This document shows positions 16,312-28,949 of a DNA stretch of 64,000 nucleotides, piece by piece. Both the position numbers and the translations under genes were made by a program. Position 1 is the stretch's first letter. Each line of letters starts with the position of its first letter. The notes beneath the pieces were generated by a model, which worked only from the letters and a program-made list of their open reading frames with translations, was not told the DNA's origin and made no database searches. Source of the stretch: Varroa destructor (taxonomy: Eukaryota > Arthropoda > Arachnida > Mesostigmata > Varroidae); NCBI RefSeq assembly GCF_002443255.2, contig NW_019211455.1:47799489-47863488 (forward strand), read 5' to 3'.

Positions 16312-19300
16312 GGTGAGGCCTGTATATCACAACAAGATGTTATCAAAAAAAGAGTTCAGAGCAACGAAAGATCGCACCTACTAGTACAGATTCTACGTTC
16401 GAACGTCGTATCTAAACGTGCGACGAAAAACGCTATATACATTACACCAAGTAGCCAAATGTTTATATTGCACAGTCCTTTTAAAGAACACCACTCTCCT
16501 ATGCGCACCCGTCGTCATTTTAAACAGACATTCTTCAACGTAAATAGCATAATATCAATACTGTATTATACGGCCCAAGGTTATGTAATGGTTGCCCTTA
16601 TGAGACTGTCTAAACAAAACAAAAACAGGGGTCTTTCACTCGAGCAAGTATGAGCAAGCGTTCTTACGGAGACGAGGACTTTATTTATTTTATTAAATTA
16701 TACACAGATCCTTGTTCGTTTGAGAAATACAGATATGCTCAGCAACTGGAATAACAGGACGCGCACAGTTGGTTCTCTACTGTATCCTCTGTGTCTGGCT
16801 TTTATATCGCCGTTACATCAATTAGCTTCCAAAATAAAGGATTAAATGTTAGAAATCTGCAGGCACTAAAGCCAGAAAATGGATAATTAAATATTTTTAA
16901 CTTCCACTACTAGTATACAGATCTTTACTTCAACAATTAATAGTTTGTCTATATCCAAATTTAGGCCTAAACCACCCAGTTAATAGTGGAACATGTTGCG
17001 ATTGCAGCATTAGGGGGACTTGAGACCTGATTTGTCCTAATAACACTGATTTGACAATCAGCAATGAACTTTTTATAGCCTTCTTAAAATGAATGGGTGG
17101 TGACGAACACGTTAGCGGCTATTGGAGGTATTTTTACAGTACAGAATTTTTTACAATTTTTTTTTACAAACAGAATACATTATGTATATGATAAACGATA
17201 CGCATTTTACGGCAGTTATTGTAGCCTATGATTGACAAACATTAATCGCTATGTTACGCCGATATGATTCAATAACGGAATCGTTGATTTAATTTTTTCG
17301 TCATTCTGTTAGAATCTAGCGGCGTCAGGCTGGCGTACGCTTATGCGGTCTTTACAATTTTCAAAGCACACAGCCAACATACTTACTGAATTTTCAGTAA
17401 GTTTCTCATACTATCTGACAATAATCTGACATTATTAAGTGGAGAACTTCAAAATGGACTCAGCGGGATGTAACGCATCCATTACAAATTCATTCACTTA
17501 CTATTTACTGGAAAGCAGGCTCGTCACGATGTTAATTTACAGCCGTTACGAGGTGTCTTTGATAAGTGGACGCTAATAGTTCCTAGACGATCATATAATC
17601 AAGATCAACAGGCGAGCGGCTGAGAGTAAAGCACTCGAAAAGGACGTTTTCTACCTCGAAGGTTAACACGAGAGTGGCAAGGAACGATTCCTCGAGAAAC
17701 GGATTTCTCTTTCCACTCGCAGGAACGAGCATGAGTCCTCTCGTTGTTGAGTACAATAAATATTTTTACATTTGCTGACTATGGCTAAAGAGGTACTATT
17801 GCCATAGCGGGCACGGCCAAAACGTTTTGCCTTTGTTCTTATTATTTTCTCTCGTTGTGATAACTTTTCGTAATTTTAATGGCAAAATAAATGGTTTTGC
17901 TTTTTGTTAAGTTGACCACGCGTCAACTGAAATACACGCGTTTCTACTACAAAACATCTAATGAAACTGTTTCTCGATGCGACCACTTTGTTTATAGCAT
18001 ACGGCGGCAAACTAAAAACGTCACGAAACGCGCTGATGAGCATAAGAATATGATGGCTAAGCAGGACACAAGGCTTAATGGACGTCTGTAGTTTTTGCCG
18101 TATCTAATTTGTTTGTGCTTTGCACAACCCCTGAGATCTTGGCAGCTAGTATATCGGAGAAGTTATGAAGCTAGGGCCATGGTATTACCGTCTAGGTGTT
18201 CCTGCCCGTGTCTCGCTTTCGGGAACTTGGACTATAGGGAACGTCAGTCAGCTGATGTCTACTGCATACTTATCCCACAAGACAAATAACCCCACAAGAG
18301 CACTTGTACGGTTGTCTTGAGGTCCAGCTTTCCTTGGCACCAACTTCTGAATTTTTTTTTTTTAAATTCAAAGGTTTCCTAAATTTAAGCATTAAGAGCA
18401 AAGTATCGTTGGAAATTGCTTCTTTCAGGCATGTCGTGTACTATTGTGTACGTATCATATTCCAATGGCTTACAGAAAAATAGTCTACTGCATAATCTAT
18501 TGCATAAAAGGAAATTTAGCCTTTATCCCGCTATTGAGAAATCAAATGTTTTACTTTAGAAATTAGGTAAAGTAAGTAAACAACAACTTGTTGAAATTGT
18601 TGGAGTTAGACATGAAGGGCGCATTTCTCAGTATGTTTGCTTCCGCCCGTTAGGAGTAAATATAGCAAAAAGCTTCTGAGAGTGATCTGTAAATATGGTA
18701 CCAAACGTGCTATCGTGCCCATGACAACCTAAACGCGGATCGCTTGCAGACTCACCTCTTGTCCCGTTTCTTTGCAGTATTTAAGATATCGGTTTCAGGC
18801 GATAAGTTCGGTGCTAATTGTAAGTACCGAACCTATCGCCAATGTGCCGGCGTCCCACGTAATAGTTAAGTAACCTATTCAAAGTTAAGTTATTAAAACC
18901 ACACGATTTCTTTGTTTTGTTCTGCTTTTGTGTTTTACCTGCGTGGTGTAATACATCTTCGACCTTGCAAAGCTTCACTTCCGTACATTTTATCGTATTT
19001 TTCTTCAAAATTAAAAAAATTTAGCGTCAGCCTGGTATTCCACGTTTTCGAAAATAGTCTTGACGGCCACGCCGTCCCCTCACTGTCAATGACTCCCTTA
19101 GCAAACTACTAATTCTTTGGGCAAACTCGGTGCATCAATGTCTGTTAAGTCATAGTCCATGGTAAGCCGTTTTATCATTCCGCTTAAATCGTTCAAGTTA
19201 ATATTACTAAGCTGGATTAATTAACAAAATGATAATAGTGCGTTGCTTGTGGCATACAATTCTTCAGGTCTAAGGATACATAGTGATAGCCATGGTGCAG

Positions 19301-20729
19301 ACAACGACGAAACGACTTAAAGCAATATGTATAGAGTCCGTTGATCCTTGGCAAACCTTTTTGCACTCTTTTGGGAAACCACAATGATAAACATTTTTGG
19401 AAATGTTCATGTTCGAATGAGAGTAAACAGAATCCCTTCTGTCTTCTCAATATACTTGTCCTTTATTATATGTAATAGTCCTATTCTAACAACCAAAAAT
19501 GCTTAGCGTTTATGTGCTTGTCTGTATAGCTATATGGGGAACAGACGAATTAGGCCAGCCTGGACTCGCAGCTGAATGCAAGGGCGAGGCAAGATGGCAT
19601 AAATGGCGACTATTTTGATGTACACTTCTACGATAAAAATCTTCTTATAACTGTACACATTTCGTTTTCATGCGTTTTGTGTACGACGTGAGGAACGAGC
19701 TTAAATGAAAGGTCTCGGTGACCTGTTACGGTGTATAACGGCAGTGCGAACCAATCGATTCCAGAGACGATTATAGGGCCGATTTAACCCTTTGAACTAA
19801 TTTATTGACTGCAGCAATTACAATTCACCCAAGCAAGTAAAATACAACAGACAAATTGCATTGGTTTATTACACAAAGGGTTTCTCTTGAAGAGCTAATG
19901 AAACGGTAATTTTTAAGCGAGTAAGTAAGAGCTGAATACATACTAGTAAACAAAAGCGGGCATACGAGAGAGCTCGAGGTTCCGATTCAGCGGGAGTTAG
20001 ATAATGCAGAAGAAGTACATTGAGCAGCTTCAACCTTTCGGCTTGAAAACCTTTTGCGATCGAAGTTCTTCTCGAAGTAGATAAGTCTTTCACGAGCACC
20101 ATACGATTACTTTATGACAACACACAGTTTGCTGGTTGGGGTTCGGCGTTCCGATAGAACGATTTTTCGTTAACAGACAACCGACGTTGTAAGACGTCCA
20201 CACATATATCGTAACAACTGTACACAAATCCAGATTGACAACTATATTATTGGGACAAAAGCTATCTCTGACTATGCGTTGAAGAAAATCACGATTTAGA
20301 GATGTTTCCTTGACGGGGCATAATTGAAGCGATGCCCATAAAGTTTTCTCCACAGCGAATTCGCACTAAAATTACGGCGTTTGTAAGATACAAACATTGA
20401 ATTTCATTCATCACTATCGTGTCGTGTATCACCACTTATTCTTCATCAGCACTCGCGAGTTTTAGCACAGCGTACGGTGCCGAAGGTTAAATACATACAT
20501 TGTATCGGGCCACCATTTACTCTGGCCAATAATAATCGACTTCGATATGGAGGAAGATGGATGAAAATAACCCAAAAAGAAACTACAGCTTACATTTTGT
20601 ACGATACAATGATTCGTCGCGAATCATCCGCTAGAAGCATCCAAAGCTAGGCAGTGACAACCTCGCAGGAACTAGATGAACCCATTGTCTTGCATCTCCC
20701 TTATCGGTAATCGTAATTTAGTTTGCGAT
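16312..20729. other. Intergenic region between P450 B and P450 C
   Basis: About 4.4 kb holding the presumed promoter of gene B (left end) and the 3' flank of gene C (right end). No recognisable gene. A TATATA-like stretch lies near 16430-16441, about 125 bp upstream of the gene B start. A stable inverted repeat lies at 18798-18840. The longest open frame (16210-16653, plus) covers the antisense of gene B exon 1 and is probably a shadow. Confidence 0.6.
18798..18840. repeat. Inverted repeat, 15-bp arms, 13-base loop
   Basis: GGCGATAAGTTCGGT at 18798-18812 pairs with 18826-18840 at 14 of 15 positions. In a minus-strand RNA the odd pair becomes a G-U wobble, so the stem would be fully paired. 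Confidence 0.8.
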
Positions 20730-23700
20730 CTAGAGTTTAAACAATTGAACTAGAAGTGGCTCCTCGATATCCAGTTGAGATGGCGAGACATTCAGTCTGA
20801 ATTTTGAATCTCCCAATGGCTCTGCATCGGCTGTCAAGCGATATTTGGTCAAGAGTTTCGCTAGAACTAGTTTAATTAGCATCTGAGCAAAATACATCCC
20901 GATACAATTTCGTGGCCCGGCACCGAACACCTGCAAGGTTAACTACTAAATAAGTTATCTAATGGAAAATATATGCTCACGAGTTAATCCTCATAGCAGC
21001 TGGAAACAGTCACGATTTGCGAGGTTTCGTATATATGAAGCTTGTCGTCAAAGCCCTAACATAATAATCATATTTTGAGTATATTCTATAAATTGTACAT
21101 AGAAATTAAATCGACATCGTACCAGCCAGGCAAATGTCATGTCCGGAGTGACCTTCTCTGGAAGAAACCGTTCGGGCCGAAAAACTTGTGGATCAACGAA
21201 GATATCACGATTGTTATGAATTTCGCAGATAGAAGCAAGCACGTTCATGCCCTCAGGGATTCTCATACCTTCATAGGTCTTATTTCTGAGCGCTTTTCGG
21301 ATCGTGAGGCTGAAATCAAATAAAACACAACGATTTCTTCGTCCGTAATCCATAGATCGCCATGCCAGGATCGTATTCAACGCACCGGTGCCGATAAATT
21401 TCAGTATCGAAATAAGGACACCGTTCCTTCATCGTGCACTAAAACACATAAGTGACATAGAGCAACTTTACTAGAAGCTGTGAATAGCGCATCACCGTCA
21501 GCCGTAACAGGAAGATTACGTACGCGTAGATTGGCGTATACATCCGTAAACATTCTTGGATGACCGCGCCCAAATAACTGAAACGATCCAGACGCTCAAC
21601 TTCGAAACGTTTACCGCCTTCAGTCGCTTCGATCAGCCCAGTCCGAAGACGTCTCTGCACATGGGGGAAACGGACAAGCATTCGGGTGATAAAAGCCAAC
21701 GATGCTGAGGTCGCTTCATATCTGAAATTCATCGAATTTTATATGACTATTATGAAATAGTAGGTGGAACTGAATATAACTACTTATCTGTCATTATCAT
21801 ATTAAATAAAGAAGAAGTTAGAATAGGATGCTTCACGCAGTAGTGACTTGCGACTTCTTCTGTGAGAAGATACACAAATATAGAAACGATGTTTGCGATG
21901 AACCCGATCGTGCTACGACGATGGTCAATGCATTACATCATCATCATCATCATGTTGTTACCCAGCAATCAGCATCCCGTAAGCGTTGTCGATGATTTGT
22001 TTGTCGCGAAGGCCCCTTAGACTCCCGGAAATCGGACAATTTCTTAACGAATAAGAACCTTCTCTTTCGTTTGCATCTTTGAGGTCTCTTTCGTGACCTT
22101 CTTCACTCATGGTCAGGTGTGCGACATCAGCCGAGTCTTCTATTTCCACGTCAGCAAGCTGAGCTTCGAGTATCAGTTGGAGAATATCTAATCGATGACG
22201 CTGATGTCAGAATAACCATAACCACTCAGTTAGGCAACGAACTATCACACACAGCAACTCACGATAAAGGACAATATTATAATAAGATAGAGATAATTAA
22301 CTGGCCCTCACCCTAGAGGTATTTTTTAGATTTACTACAGGAGTTCATTCTATTCTAGGCTGACAGTGTTCCACCCTCCATAAGTAAAAGCGAAATGCTA
22401 TGTTGATTAATGAAGTACCGCATATCGACAGGGACGCAGCCATGATATCTATTAGGTCGAAGGAATCGATTTAATTCTTTAACAGATTTAATTCAAGTTC
22501 GTCTACGTTAAACTTCTTGGATCACAGTCATATCGCAGCGTCAACGTCTAGACTCACAAAGCGCATGGAGAAGTACGTACACAGTTGCGGACAAAACTGA
22601 TCTACCTAAAACTTCTTTACTAACAAGTTGACTACGCACTACTCACGCTGGAGTCGTCCCGCCGTCGCTTAATTGAGTCCATGCAACGTTGCCTAAGTGA
22701 CCACTCAGGATTATTTCCAAAACATGCTCTGACGTTTCCAATTATCTTGATTATAGGGTTAATTATGCCTTCAATAGCAGGAAATGAAACTACAGAAACA
22801 TACGAAAGGAAGATTACAAGAGTAACACCAAAGGAAAATGCAGCATTAAAACGAAAAAGTTTTCTAAGAAAACTTTTTCTTTCTTATACTCTTTCGTTTT
22901 ATCGCCTGTACCTAGTTGTCATAGTAAATCCTGAATACGGTCACATTTACTACGAATATATGCTCTGAAGGATGATTAGCAAGGCTCTGACCACCGCTAT
23001 GTCAAATTACTGATGCTAACGAATTGCCGCTATGAAAAAATACTTATGATCAGTATCCAGTCGGATAGTTTGAAAATATGCTATATGCTAGACTATTCAA
23101 ATAATCTGAGGCTAAATCTTCCTCGTAAACAGGCGACACTTACGAAGCACTATGTTGAGAAGATTGAACTTCTCCCGAAGCATGGTGTTCATCTGCTTGA
23201 AGATTTTCGATTTGTCTAGATCCTTCTGGATAGCAAAGTCTGCCCCCATAGCGCTGCGAGATAAACAGTCGAGCGATAATGCTTGGTAGAGTTCGCTAAT
23301 GTCTACGAACCGATTCCCCGTTATAAAGGCATCGCGTACGTTTTCCATGAATTCGTCGACCATAGACAAAATTTCAGGCAACATCTAGGAAAATAATAAT
23401 GATCGTTTTATTCAGTGAGCACTTTACATAGGATCAGTTTCAAGTTATTTCAAGTTACAGCTCAACCCCTATCGTATTCATACTGGAGCAATATACAAAC
23501 ATTGTTTCATATAAAATAAGAGTGTTTTTTTGTAATGACTTTATGAAGATATTTGATTGCCATCCTATTTGTTAGACGCAAACATGGCCTCGTACCCGCT
23601 TCATTTTGTTCTTGGAAAATGACGAAACCAGTGTAGCTCGGGCCTCTTTCCAACGCAATCCCTTCAGCTTTAGAATCGATCCATTGTTCGAACTGATGTC

Positions 23701-25620
23701 AAATAATTCCTATACCGATATATAGCACATAATTACAGATGGATAGTGTTAAGTTAGTGAACAAAGGAACTTGCAACTTGAACTCGAGCTTTTTTTTCCC
23801 CGTGACCCATCCGCAAAGAGCTATACAAATTTGCCGTTTTTTAAACTTCTGACTGGGCTCAAAGTGCTTCGTTTTTCTAACTTCAGATGTTCGCATTTCA
23901 ACTTATCAGCTTACCGTATTGAAACTCTCGTCGGACTATCTTGCCTAGCACACACGATGTATGCATGGTTCTACCAAATCCAAGTTAGGTTTTCTACTGT
24001 GCCGCAATACTGAATCGACAAACTAGATCATCACTAAGCTGATTTAATATACGCATATCGCATGTTATAGACAATGCATAGGATAGAAGAAATAGACTGA
24101 TAATTCGACCTACCGGGCGGTCGGGAAAATCTGCGAAGTCCTTGATAAGGATCTTTCTGAGAAGATTAAGATCAGCGACGAGCAAGATGGGCTCGTGGCC
24201 GAAAAAATATCCAAGAACAGGCCCGTATCTAAGATGCCACTTGCGCTGACTATTCAAATGACCTCTGAAAGATGTATTTGTATCTCAAAATACGCATTCA
24301 AGCAACTACATCACACTGAGTAAAACTTACATGATGTTCTTGATAGGCCTTGCTCATCTTGGTTGAATGAAGCAAGTGGAAAATGTTCCTAAGGCCATTA
24401 TGTATTCAGACTAATGCTGTTTATTTCTCATGAATCAAACAAAAGGAATTTACCTGCTGTAAATTTCATACAAGTTCCCAACGAATATAGATGGCCGCGG
24501 ACCCGGGATCCCCAATCGGACGAACTGCTGAAAATGTTCATACCGTTCCCTGCAATGCGTACCTTTGCCTGTTATACACATTATAATCGGAAATATTTGC
24601 GGTTTTCAAGCTAATATTTAAGCTAATACTTATTTTTTCGATGTTCTAATAATATTGCTCAACTAAATATGTGCCATTCTTCCGTGTGTTTTTCCGGTTT
24701 ACCATAATTAACGTAGGATGTCTGTATTTTTCGGGGAAAAAATCATATTAAAGTGAGTTTTGTACCTCTTCATTGAACATAGATTAATATTACTAACGGA
24801 GCTCTGCAAAGACCGAAGCAGGTGTCGGCCTGCCAACGGCGGAAGATGCGAGTTATACAGCAGGTACATCACAATTTCTCATCCAGGTTTTCTCAATTCT
24901 TGCCAGGTACCTTAAGATATATGTAATCTAACATCGTCATAGCGTCGTTTTGTTCACTAGCTCTGGTCGACTTTTTTTTGTAACTTCGTCAGTTGTTGAC
25001 AGTAGAGGTCCAAGTCAACAGGCGGTAGCAAAAAATAAGGCACGATCCGTTTCAGTTTCAAACACATGAGATCGCCTATAACTACACTCCGGGCTTAGCC
25101 ACATCATGTGAAGCTTTTCGTCTGAGATCATTAATTATGATTTTTCGTATGTGATCCATTTTTCATCAGCCGTAATGAATCGTTCTAAAAGTACCTCGTT
25201 TTTGTTATCCTTCGGTAGAGCTTCGCGGATGTATATATGACTGAGTAAGCTTTTTTGAACGGCTCAACGCTGCTAGTTCTTTGGCGATGTCATAACTATC
25301 GATGTGCCGCCCTTGTCCAACCTTCGCGATAGCTTTTTTATTAAATTACTACCAGGAGCATTTGTCACGTCGAAGATCCCAAAACAAAAGTGATAAAACT
25401 ATCATTTGCCCCTTCCGATAACGTATCTTCATCACAAGCAGCATAACTTTTTCATGGGCCTGGGTAATCTTGGTGTTATTACCATAATAAGATGTTATAA
25501 AATACGGGAATTCATCCTCGAAGTGTCTCACTTATCTACTACTGCCAAGCCGTAGCTTTGAATTAACCCCAATGCCGACCACACGCCAAACAACCTAGCT
25601 AGAAATGGCCACCAGATCAT
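20730..25620 (-). CDS. Cytochrome P450 C, CYP3-clan type, altered active-site motifs
   Basis: Ten exons, 552 codons: 25620-25532 (predicted), 24549-24454, 24264-24114, 23709-23596, 23384-23144, 22789-22647, 22200-21962, 21721-21524, 21309-21123, 20930-20730. Exons 2, 3, 5 and 9 equal their counterparts in B in length. Exon 1 (MIWWPFLARLFGVWSALGL...) is chosen because it resembles the anchors of A and B, ends at an AA/GTGAGA donor and keeps phase 2; an alternative donor would make it 53 bp. Motifs: C-helix WKEAR, K-helix ECLR, PERF, heme loop FGAGPRNCIG with Cys495. Oddities: the I-helix reads AGYEAT, so the conserved Thr is Ala361, and the residue before the heme-loop Phe is Val487 instead of Pro. 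The frame is open throughout, so a specialised or changed function is as likely as early decay. Intron 1 carries a dead mariner element. Confidence 0.9.
21936..21953. repeat. CAT trinucleotide run in P450 C intron 7
   Basis: Six CAT units just past the exon 7 donor, in the intron that gene B lacks. Confidence 0.8.
22854..22878. repeat. Perfect 12-bp palindromic stem with 1-base centre
   Basis: AAAAAGTTTTCT, one A, then its reverse complement. It lies in intron 5 of gene C, about 60 bp upstream of the exon 6 acceptor on the minus strand. Confidence 0.85.
24770..25460 (-). mobile_element. Decayed mariner transposon in intron 1 of P450 C
   Basis: Transposase pieces appear in mariner order on the minus strand, across several frames with stops. 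A helix-turn-helix part with YDIAKEL lies at about 25265-25325, LERFITADEKWITYE (first catalytic Asp region) at about 25146-25195, and LLPPVDLDLYCQQL at about 24989-25053. A C-terminal stretch resembling YSPDLAPSDYHLFRSLQ lies near 24790-24860. Frameshifts, stops and absence of clear terminal repeats show a dead copy. It is in the same orientation as the P450 and helps make intron 1 about 980 bp, against 362 bp in B. Outer limits are approximate. Confidence 0.75.
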
Positions 25621-25625
25621 TCAAT

Positions 25626-25662
25626 ACATATATATATATATATATAAATAAGGTGTTATATA
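25626..25662 (-). promoter_or_regulatory. TA repeat and TATA-like motif just upstream of P450 C
   Basis: A TA run at 25626-25647 and a TATATAA motif (minus strand, 25656-25662) lie 6 to 42 bases before the proposed gene C start. The motif could serve as a TATA box with a very short leader, but the microsatellite makes chance likely. It depends on the exon 1 call. Confidence 0.3.
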
Positions 25663-25977
25663 TGGGCGGCTCTAGATCCAGACTGCGGGCTCTACGATTG
25701 ACCAGCTGTAGCTTAAAAGCATTGAATATTTTTCACGCGATTAAGTGTTTCTCTAAACGTTCATACGTTTGATACATTATAGTTATGATATTGAAGAAAT
25801 TTTTTCTACGTTTGTTTATTCTATATAGTGTGTAAATGATTTTTCTAAATTATTCCAAGACGCAATATTCATTAAAGTCCGTTAAGCTAAGTTAGATATA
25901 ATTCGTATTGACGACTGATCGTCAGTTGCGGCGATACATATATACCCAAAACGTATAACAGTTATACATATAACCCT

Positions 25978-26436
25978 GTGAGCTCTACCGAATTATTTTT
26001 AGGTACCATTAACTATTATCATGATGGTATACTACGTCATACCCCAAATGTTTTCAAAATAAGACTGTATATTATCTCATTGTGGTCGATTCTCCACAAA
26101 CGAAAAGTAGTCAAATCGGCAAACATCATCATGTCAAACGCATTCAAACACTATAACACGCTTCTCAAACGTCTCGAAATGCATTCAGTAAAATATAGAA
26201 ATATGTCGTATCACAGCATGTCTCACATGTTTTCTAATAGTTGTCAACGCCGTCAAGCAGGACGTCTAGGAAACGCACCAAGTTTTGTAGAGTACCCAGC
26301 AGACGAATCCGGCAACGGCTATCGGGAAAACGAGGCCCATATCTTATCGACCTCAGTTGCTGCAACTATAGAGCCGATGACTTCACTCAATGGTTTCGTT
26401 GAAATTGAGCCATTGATTAGAATCGTAGCTGATTAG
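25978..26436 (+). mobile_element. Possible Ty3/Gypsy polymerase relic
   Basis: An open frame of 152 codons beginning with GTG contains ELFLGTINYYHDGI. This resembles the FLGxxNYYRxFI block at the end of Gypsy reverse transcriptase. It is followed at about the expected spacing by a leucine-rich LWSILHKRKV segment and AFKHYNTLL (compare AFxxxKxLL). The rest is not recognisable and no RNase H, integrase or LTR is seen. If real, it is an isolated degenerate fragment. Confidence 0.38.
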
Positions 26437-28949
26437 GTGGGCGAGATATCTTCTGTGTAAATGGCTTTGATAGAACTACGGGCGTATATAATAGAGCCTA
26501 GGAGAATCTTTTCTAAGTAGATGCAAAACATCATCCCTTCACGGCTTCGTCCATATCTTAATTAAGCACCTTATTCACGAATGTCTAATTTCGACGATTC
26601 AGCACACGCCTGCTCTAACTTCGTTACACTCAAGAATATTAATAGCAGGTGTTAGACAAGACGGAGGGTTCAGATCAGATCTAAACTTTATTTCGACAAA
26701 CGTTGAGCCAGCGTCCTCTAGATCAGGTCTTGGTAAAAATATTTTTCAGAACGTACATAAAACCGATACTAGTCTGTAGTAGTGCCCGAACTTACACGTA
26801 TACCTAAAAAAGGGTTTGTGCTAGCCCTTTGCGTATCACGTGTAGATAAAGGTGAAGGTTCTCCTTGTGTTTTATTGAGTTTCTCTTTGATGAAAAACTT
26901 CCTTTTCATGTACAGAAATAAAATTGTTCATAGAAGAACATTACTCGCTTACTTAGAACGATGCGGCTCGTGCACTGACAGTACAGATTTATTTCGAAAA
27001 ATGGGTTTTCTGAATAAGCACGAATGGGCAACTATAAATTTGCTCCCGTGTAAAAACTTTTTAGCTACCTGTAACGTTCCATTTAGATGTCAACTGTTAA
27101 GTTAAGCAAAAGAATTTTCTATTCTATAAAAACTTGACTCAAACACCAACGTATAAATTAACTCATATAAATAACCACCTTAATTTTATTGTTCATGATT
27201 TTGCAGTCTTAAAATTAAACTTTATCCGCTATAACGAATATCGCTGATACATTAATGATACGATGGCGAGGAGTTCGCCTACCAAAATTTCTCAAATAGT
27301 AAAACTATTTGATATTTTACCTTTCCAATGCTTCCACCTATTTTCGGGTTCTCGGTCAAAAAACTTGATTACTGAGCATTGACTTCCAGCTCTAGACGAT
27401 ATTTTTGTCGTTGAACAGTCGTGAAGCTTTATAGATAGCCAAAAGCTTTGTTTGCTAATTTGAAATTTATTTAAGATTTTTCCGGACAAGCCAATATCTT
27501 TCTGCATGGGTACATTCACTGCGCATCCGAATGATTTTATCAAGGACAATCAGGTGACTTCCGGATAGAAGAGCGTTTAGCACATCTTGGCAAAGTTACA
27601 TTGTAGGTATAGTGTTCGATGACAACACTAATAAGAATCGGGTCGGTCACAACTGTCTATTTTGACCCATATAGTATGGTGTAGCACGATATGGCTGAAG
27701 GGTAAAGGCAACGTTATTGTTTCTTATGCATTTTTATTTAATTTCCTTTTTCGTTAAAAAAAATTAAGCAAATATTTAGTATTTAGTTTCCATAATATAA
27801 CAACTATTATCATGGTACACAAAAGACTTTTTTTTTCTTATTCCAGCTATATTTACTTGGACGCATCCATTTTACAACGAAAGAAAAAACGTGCTTTTTA
27901 AATTAGTTAAAGACAAAAAACATGAGTACCAATAAAAAAAAACAAGCAAAAATTTATTCCAACCACATTCTCTTTATCTTTATAGTGGGTATTATCGTAT
28001 TGTAGACGTGGGCTATCTTATACTGTATCGACAACAAGTTGAGATTACCTAACTTTATAAAAACACTGGGCCAAACTTTCACGGTTAATCGCTTTGTTTT
28101 ATTGATGTGAATTAGTAGAACAACCCCTCAATAATCAGTTTGTAATCTTTCATATTTCTCTCAATATAGATGAACCTCTAAATTCTATCTGCATTTTATT
28201 CAAGTTTCAATTTTACGTAGAATTAACTTAGCTCAATCATTACTGTAACAGCGCACAAATAGTTCTAGAAAAAAGTTATATTGAAATGGTCAGAACTTAG
28301 ATCAAAATGTTCGTAGCGTCTTTAGTTGATCAATACCAAAACAAAATGTTCTCAAGCCCTTTTATTTTCAAGCTGGGAAATAAAGCGTAACGAGTAAAAA
28401 TTTTTCGTTGTTTGAATTTCTTTCTATTCGTTGTCTCCAGCCAACTGGCCTCGACAGCATAGATTCTCCAGTTTTTTTTAATACACAATCATAGGTTTTT
28501 CAAAACTACATCTGCTGGGTTACTGATGTTAGCTTTCAGCTAAAATCTATCCCGGTACCTCACGATCTCATTAGGAAAAATGATGTACCTTCTGAGATCG
28601 GTAACCTGTCTTGGATTAACTTTGAATTTTAGAACGTATAATATATATATATATATATATAGTCGGAAAAGTATTGACGGAAGTAGATGGCTCTGGAGTC
28701 GTACACATTAGATGTCATAAGCCGCCCCAGGTTGGCGTTCCTCTCGTTTAAAAGTTAATAACCATAATAGGTATGCTAAATTTGTTTGAAGGCCTTTATT
28801 TAGATATAAGGTAGAAAGCATTAAGGACGGATAACAGTTATCCGGTATCTATTATTTATAAATGTGCTATGTATCACCATTTTAGTACGACAAAGGAACG
28901 CGTGCTATGCAAGCCCATAAAAAAACTTGCGCTGTTATGCTCAAAACGG
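26437..28949. other. AT-rich region without recognisable genes
   Basis: It contains short open frames (the largest 26782-27105, plus, 107 codons; no family resemblance) and a TA microsatellite at 28637-28661. Nothing else stands out. Confidence 0.55.
28637..28661. repeat. TA microsatellite
   Basis: About 11 TA units. Confidence 0.9.

Noticed and set aside
22681..22968. Plus-strand open frame with LTFPIILIIG, resembling an inverted P450 exon 6
   Set aside because: The true exon 6 of gene C (143 bp, LSFPAIEG...) lies on the minus strand at 22789-22647 with proper splice sites and phase. The plus frame is its shadow.
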